A stretch of DNA of 10,138 bases. Source: Phycisphaerae bacterium (GTDB lineage: Bacteria; Planctomycetota; Phycisphaerae; Phycisphaerales; SM1A02). Position 1 is the stretch's first letter; the number at the start of each line of letters is the position of its first letter. Below the pieces are notes generated by a model. It was not told where the DNA came from and made no database searches. It was given only the letters and a program-made list of their open reading frames with translations. Positions 7,188 to 10,138 of this stretch are shown in pieces. The stretch is from positions 1 to 10,138 of the forward strand of contig JABJQE010000344.1 in the NCBI GenBank assembly GCA_018663565.1, read 5' to 3'. A program made the position numbers and the translations under genes.

Positions 7188-8015
7188 TCACTTCATTGGT
7201 TCGTTGAACGCATCCTGGCTTGTGGTGTCAACTTCCACGATCGTCTCCGTGCGAGGTGCGGGGACGAGGTAGATTTCGACGCGGCGATTTTCAGCGGTGC
7301 CGCCAGTGGTGTTGACCACGAGCGGATGGAATTGCCCATCGCCTGCGACGCGTACTTGCTCGGCGGTTACTCCAGCGTTGACCAATGCATTACGAACGGC
7401 AATCGCTCGGTGCACCGACAAGTGGAGGTTCGACGGGTGGGCTTGCCTTGAATGCGTGACTGGAACATCATCGGTGTGACCAACAACGAGCACCTCAAGT
7501 GGCACGGCAGTTGGGGACGAGATGATCTTCGCAACGGCAGCAAGCGGGGTGTCGCTGCCAGCACGGAGTTGATCCGAGCCACTTGCAAACGTGAGGTCGC
7601 TTGAGAAGCGAAGCATGCCTGTGTTGGGATCGAAGGAGATTTGATCGGGGTTGCTGGCTGCGATGGCTGACAAGGCGGCTTCCATGTCCTCGGGCAGTTC
7701 GCCAATCTCAAGTGCGGTCAGATGTCGAGCAAGCGTGTCATTCCGCTGAGCAAGCGTGTCCCACTTGGTGCTCAGGCCGTCGTAGTCAGTCGTTATGCGA
7801 TCAATCTCTGATTTGGATTGATCGAGCTCCTGGTTGCGACGAACGAGCGTTTGTTCCATTTCGGCCCGGCTTCGCTCGGCATCGCTGAGCTGCTGGACGA
7901 GGGAACGATTGACGTTCTGCAAGGCTTCATACTTGCGGTTGGTTTCGTTTGGAACACAGCCGACGGTTCCAAGAACAGAAGCGGTCAGCAAGCTGAGAGT
8001 CAGGAAACGAATCAT
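7188..8015 (-). CDS. OmpA/MotB-family lipoprotein with coiled coil
   Basis: The 275-residue protein begins with the lipoprotein-like signal MIRFLTLSLLTASVLGTVGC; the Cys at 20 is the likely lipidation site, though its lipobox (TVGC) is imperfect. A heptad-like coiled coil covers about 28-103. The OmpA-like peptidoglycan-binding domain covers about 135-251, with GHTDDVP (179-185), LSVHRAIAVRNAL (199-211) and ENRRVEIYLV at the end, including the Asp and Arg that bind diaminopimelate in the family. It should anchor the outer membrane or a complex to peptidoglycan. ATG 8015 is chosen because GGAGGG (8027-8022) stands 6 bases before it; the ATG at 8021 would leave no spacing. It is the first gene of the four-gene envelope operon, behind a candidate promoter at 8090-8117. 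Confidence 0.92.
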   Translation of the reverse strand: MIRFLTLSLLTASVLGTVGCVPNETNRKYEALQNVNRSLVQQLSDAERSRAEMEQTLVRRNQELDQSKSEIDRITTDYDGLSTKWDTLAQRNDTLARHLTALEIGELPEDMEAALSAIAASNPDQISFDPNTGMLRFSSDLTFASGSDQLRAGSDTPLAAVAKIISSPTAVPLEVLVVGHTDDVPVTHSRQAHPSNLHLSVHRAIAVRNALVNAGVTAEQVRVAGDGQFHPLVVNTTGGTAENRRVEIYLVPAPRTETIVEVDTTSQDAFNEPMK

Positions 8016-8021
8016 GGACAT

Positions 8022-8027
8022 CCCTCC
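8022..8027 (-). promoter_or_regulatory. Ribosome binding site of the OmpA-like gene
   Basis: GGAGGG on the minus strand directly abuts the upstream ATG (8021) and is 6 bases from the ATG at 8015, so it supports the shorter protein. Confidence 0.75.
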
Positions 8028-8079
8028 AAAGGCAGTGTCGTGCTAGGCCCGGCGGCGGTCTTGCAGAAAGCAAATCAGG

Positions 8080-8098
8080 TGGCATGACGATCATGCCA
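8080..8098. promoter_or_regulatory. Perfect dyad, operator candidate
   Basis: TGGCATGA-CGA-TCATGCCA is a perfect inverted repeat with 8-bp arms and a 3-base centre, between divergent genes. It covers the candidate -10 box (8090-8095) of the envelope operon, where a dimeric repressor could act. As RNA it could also form a hairpin in the 5' leader, but no T tract follows. Confidence 0.55.
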
Positions 8099-8117
8099 TA
8101 TCATTGGCGAGTGCCAA
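8090..8117 (-). promoter_or_regulatory. Candidate sigma-70-like promoter of the envelope operon
   Basis: On the minus strand, TTGGCA (8117-8112; 5 of 6 match to TTGACA) and CATGAT (8095-8090; 4 of 6 match to TATAAT, preceded by TGG as in an extended -10) are separated by 16 bases. Transcription would start near 8083, giving a leader of roughly 65-70 bases before ATG 8015. Both boxes lie inside inverted repeats. Confidence 0.45.
8104..8117. promoter_or_regulatory. Second dyad, TTGGC-GAGT-GCCAA
   Basis: This inverted repeat has 5-bp arms and a 4-base centre and lies 5 bases beyond the larger dyad. Both share TGGC and GCCA ends. It overlaps the candidate -35 box of the minus-strand promoter and may be a second operator half of the same system. 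The palindrome ATCGATCGAT (8136-8145) lies further toward the amidohydrolase gene. Confidence 0.4.
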
Positions 8118-8174
8118 CCGAGGCAGAGTAAGTGTATCGATCGATGGGGCAGCAGGTTGGAGCAACTCGCGGAC

Positions 8175-9437
8175 ATGAGTAGAACCAGTGGAGAACTTGC
8201 CCACAATCGTCGCATGATCCTCGCCGCTGGCGTGATTGATGCCACCGGAATGGCAGCCTGCCCAGGGGCTGTTCTGGTGGAAGGCGACCAAATCCTTGCC
8301 GCTGGGTCGCCCGAGCAAATCGGCAGCGTGCCTAGCGCAGAACTCGTTCAGATGCCTGAAATGCTGCTTCTGCCGGGCTTGGTCAATGCCCACGCCCATC
8401 TCGACCTCAGTGGAGATGGCGTCTGGCCGGCAGCCGGCAATGACTTTCGTGGATGGGTGGGGCAGGTCAGGGCGCTGCGAGCGGCCCAGACGCCGGCCTT
8501 GTGCAAGCAGGCAGTGCAGCGAGGAATTGAGCTCTCCCTCGCCGGGGGCACAAGTTGTATTGGCGATATTGCGGGACATTCTCCTATGGCAACGGCGAAG
8601 GCTCTCCGGGAGAGTTCGTTGCGGGGAGTGAGCTTTCAGGAGGTCTTTGGGCTTGGTGACCGGCAGAATGCGACGGTGGACCGGATGCGGGCAATGGCTG
8701 AGGGTGGCCCACTCGAAGCCCAGGGAATCCGACTTGGGCTCTCCCCTCATGCGCCATATTCCTGTGGGCCTGCCGTCTTCGGGGCTGCGGCGGAGTGCGG
8801 TCTTCCTCTGACGACCCATCTGGCAGAGACTCCAGCAGAAATCGAATTGTCTGTATCGGGTACGGGATCGCTGCGGGACATGCTTGAGCGAGACATTGGG
8901 GTGTGGGACACGTCAGTTGATGTGCCGCACGCTCACCCAATTGATGCGTTGATTGGCTCGCTTGATCGTGGTCAGTTCTTGTGCGCACACCTCAACTGGA
9001 TTGAGCCGCGTCATGTCGACATGCTGGCGGCGTCGGATGTTCGGGTGGTCTATTGCCCTCGGGCGAGCGCGGCGTTCGGTCACTGTCCACCCATGCTGCC
9101 TTCGCATCCGTGGCGCCGGCTCCATGATGCCGGAGTCACCGTGTGCCTCGGTACGGACTCCCTGTTGTGCCTCGATACGCCGGATCGTCTGAGTGTGCTC
9201 GACGACATGCGGTTGCTCTTTCAGCGGGACGGTGTAGACGCCCGGCTGTTGCTCTCGATGGCGACAACGCATGGGGCTTCGGCGTTGGATCTCGACCACG
9301 ACCTCGTTCGCTTTGGTCCGGGCCTCGCTGGTGTGCTCGCCTGCCGCGCCGAAGGCAATACGATCGACACACTCTTGGCCGATGTACTCGGCCGAGATGA
9401 TGCGCCGCAGTGGGTTGTCGGCGGCGGAGCTGCATAA
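8175..9437 (+). CDS. Metal-dependent amidohydrolase/deaminase, possibly aminodeoxyfutalosine deaminase
   Basis: This is a 420-residue amidohydrolase of the ATZ/TRZ-SAH deaminase group. Metal and catalytic motifs in 420-residue numbering are H73-x-H75 (NAHAHLDLSG), SPHAPYS (190-196), H215 and E218 (THLAE), H272 (CAHLN) and D328 (GTDSLLC). An N-terminal strand-rich part (about 15-65) and a C-terminal part complete the usual composite barrel. The combination NAHAHLDLS, YCPRASAAFGH and LGTDS resembles proteins annotated from planctomycetes as aminodeoxyfutalosine deaminase (futalosine menaquinone pathway), but this is recall, and S-adenosylhomocysteine or guanine deaminase-like roles remain possible. 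ATG 8175 is used, with GGAG 12 bases upstream; TTG 8157 or ATG 8214 are alternatives. It is transcribed divergently from the envelope operon. No other menaquinone gene is visible. Confidence 0.85.
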   Translation: MSRTSGELAHNRRMILAAGVIDATGMAACPGAVLVEGDQILAAGSPEQIGSVPSAELVQMPEMLLLPGLVNAHAHLDLSGDGVWPAAGNDFRGWVGQVRALRAAQTPALCKQAVQRGIELSLAGGTSCIGDIAGHSPMATAKALRESSLRGVSFQEVFGLGDRQNATVDRMRAMAEGGPLEAQGIRLGLSPHAPYSCGPAVFGAAAECGLPLTTHLAETPAEIELSVSGTGSLRDMLERDIGVWDTSVDVPHAHPIDALIGSLDRGQFLCAHLNWIEPRHVDMLAASDVRVVYCPRASAAFGHCPPMLPSHPWRRLHDAGVTVCLGTDSLLCLDTPDRLSVLDDMRLLFQRDGVDARLLLSMATTHGASALDLDHDLVRFGPGLAGVLACRAEGNTIDTLLADVLGRDDAPQWVVGGGAA

Positions 9438-9555
9438 GGGGCCCGATTGCCGCCCACATGCTCGCTTGACTGTTCTGGCCGAGTGGCTAATTCGGGCCTC
9501 CACAGCCCAAAGAATCCACAAAAGGGGAAACTTGTCACGGCCATTCCGGCCAACG

Positions 9556-9570
9556 CCCGATATCATCGGG
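9556..9570. promoter_or_regulatory. Dyad upstream of the Minf_1886-family gene
   Basis: CCCGAT-ATC-ATCGGG is a perfect inverted repeat with 6-bp arms, centred about 38 bases before ATG 9601. It contains TATCAT (9561-9566), 5 of 6 matches to a -10 box, but the nearest good -35 (TTGTCA, 9532-9537) is 23 bases away, too far for a standard promoter. An operator or activator-dependent promoter is possible. Confidence 0.35.
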
Positions 9571-9600
9571 GCTCACCTGCGAGTACTTGGACCCTGAGAC

Positions 9601-10017
9601 ATGAATGATCAAGCCCAGCAAGATGAACTGAGGTCGCTGCTTCGAGCAGCGGGGCCCTATCCGCTCGAGGCCTATCAGTTTGTGCAGGAGGGTTTGTCCT
9701 TTACAGCGCAGCAGGTTCATCTTGACCCGGACAGGTACGGCGAACTCGATCGGCACGTGACTGGACAGCAGCTCTGCATGGGTCTGCGGGAGTACGCCAT
9801 TCAGCGGTATGGTCTGCTTGCTCGCACTGTCCTGGAATGCTGGCGTGTACAGCGAACCGAAGATTTCGGTCGCATGGTCTTTGCCATGATCGACGCCGGG
9901 TTGCTCAAGCAACAAGCAGATGATTCGCTCGAGGACTTCTCGAGCGTGTATGACTTCCGGGAAGCGTTCAACCCACGAGACATCGAAGAAGCCATCGGCA
10001 CAGCTCTATCGAGCTGA
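9601..10017 (+). CDS. Minf_1886 family protein
   Basis: The 138-residue soluble protein has the blocks of the uncharacterised Minf_1886 family: YPLEAYQFVQEGL near residue 20, HVTGQQL near 57, LARTVLECW with RTEDFGRMVFAMIDAGLL (about 73-102), and DSLEDFSSVYDFREAF (about 108-123). The family is common in Planctomycetes, Verrucomicrobia and relatives, has no known function and is of this length. There is no signal peptide, membrane helix or catalytic motif. No clear Shine-Dalgarno precedes ATG 9601. It follows the amidohydrolase by 163 bases that hold a dyad and no gene, and ends 25 bases before the next start, with which it may share a transcript. Confidence 0.88.
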   Translation: MNDQAQQDELRSLLRAAGPYPLEAYQFVQEGLSFTAQQVHLDPDRYGELDRHVTGQQLCMGLREYAIQRYGLLARTVLECWRVQRTEDFGRMVFAMIDAGLLKQQADDSLEDFSSVYDFREAFNPRDIEEAIGTALSS

Positions 10018-10042
10018 TCGCCGCCGCACAAGGGGCAGTCGC

Positions 10043-10138
10043 ATGAGCGATGTTGAGCCGGAGCGACCGCTGAGCGAGTTGCATCTTTGGGAGATTCGGG
10101 GCGTTCGAGACATTCTCATAGTGTTGGTGTGTGCCTTG
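10043..10138 (+). CDS. N-terminus of a membrane protein, probably AI-2E/PerM family (partial)
   Basis: ATG 10043 opens a frame that stays open to the window edge, giving 32 codons. AGGGG lies 7 bases before the ATG, a good ribosome site. The product starts with a polar, acidic stretch, then LHLWEIRGVRDILIVLVCAL, where a membrane helix begins. From memory, planctomycete AI-2E/PerM-family transporters begin with a similar LW-x-x-R-D-hydrophobic pattern, but 32 residues are too few to be sure. It is close behind the Minf_1886-family gene and probably co-transcribed. Confidence 0.6.
   Translation, partial: MSDVEPERPLSELHLWEIRGVRDILIVLVCAL

Noticed and set aside
8091..8819. 242-codon minus-strand ORF opposite the amidohydrolase
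   Set aside because: It is antisense to a gene with complete catalytic motifs; its Arg/Pro/His-rich product looks like a shadow of GC-rich coding sequence.
8913..9566. 217-codon minus-strand ORF opposite the amidohydrolase C-terminus
   Set aside because: It is antisense to the conserved CAHLN and GTDS region, and no family or ribosome site is recognisable.

Overview
The window looks like a chromosomal segment of a planctomycete, most likely a member of the class Phycisphaerae. This is inferred from protein content. There is an ECF sigma factor of the planctomycete-rich TIGR02999/Sig-70_X6 type coupled to a Ser/Thr kinase with a TPR tail, a Minf_1886-family protein, a stand-alone MlaE permease, and a first gene that resembles planctomycete-restricted coiled-coil proteins. 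No rRNA, tRNA, CRISPR array, insertion sequence or phage gene was found.

Layout. Bases 1-293 hold a small plus-strand coiled-coil protein, followed by a strong intrinsic terminator (368-403). Bases 294-673 hold no secure gene, only a GT-rich run, one copy of a dispersed repeat and a possible 45-codon basic ORF. Bases 4029-674 (minus) are a two-gene operon, an ECF sigma factor followed by a transmembrane Ser/Thr kinase, with stop and start overlapping. On the other side of a divergent intergenic region is a plus-strand HD-domain hydrolase (4266-4844). It converges on a four-gene minus-strand operon (8015-4917): OmpA-like lipoprotein, MlaE permease, transglutaminase-like protein and tail-anchored zinc ribbon, where the last three are joined by ATGA overlaps. 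A second divergent region (8016-8174) carries a candidate promoter overlapped by perfect dyads. It separates that operon from plus-strand genes for an amidohydrolase (possibly an aminodeoxyfutalosine deaminase), a Minf_1886-family protein and the start of a probable AI-2E/PerM-family membrane protein that runs off the window.

Functionally, the left half is a signalling module: a transmembrane kinase presumably controls its partner sigma factor. The right half is an envelope module: a peptidoglycan-binding lipoprotein, a lipid-transport permease and an exported transglutaminase fold that appears catalytically dead. The observations most worth checking are a sigma factor that lacks the acidic DAED motif but has a threonine there, next to a kinase; a 34-bp imperfect direct repeat flanking that module; the apparent pseudo-transglutaminase; and the dyads over the envelope-operon promoter.
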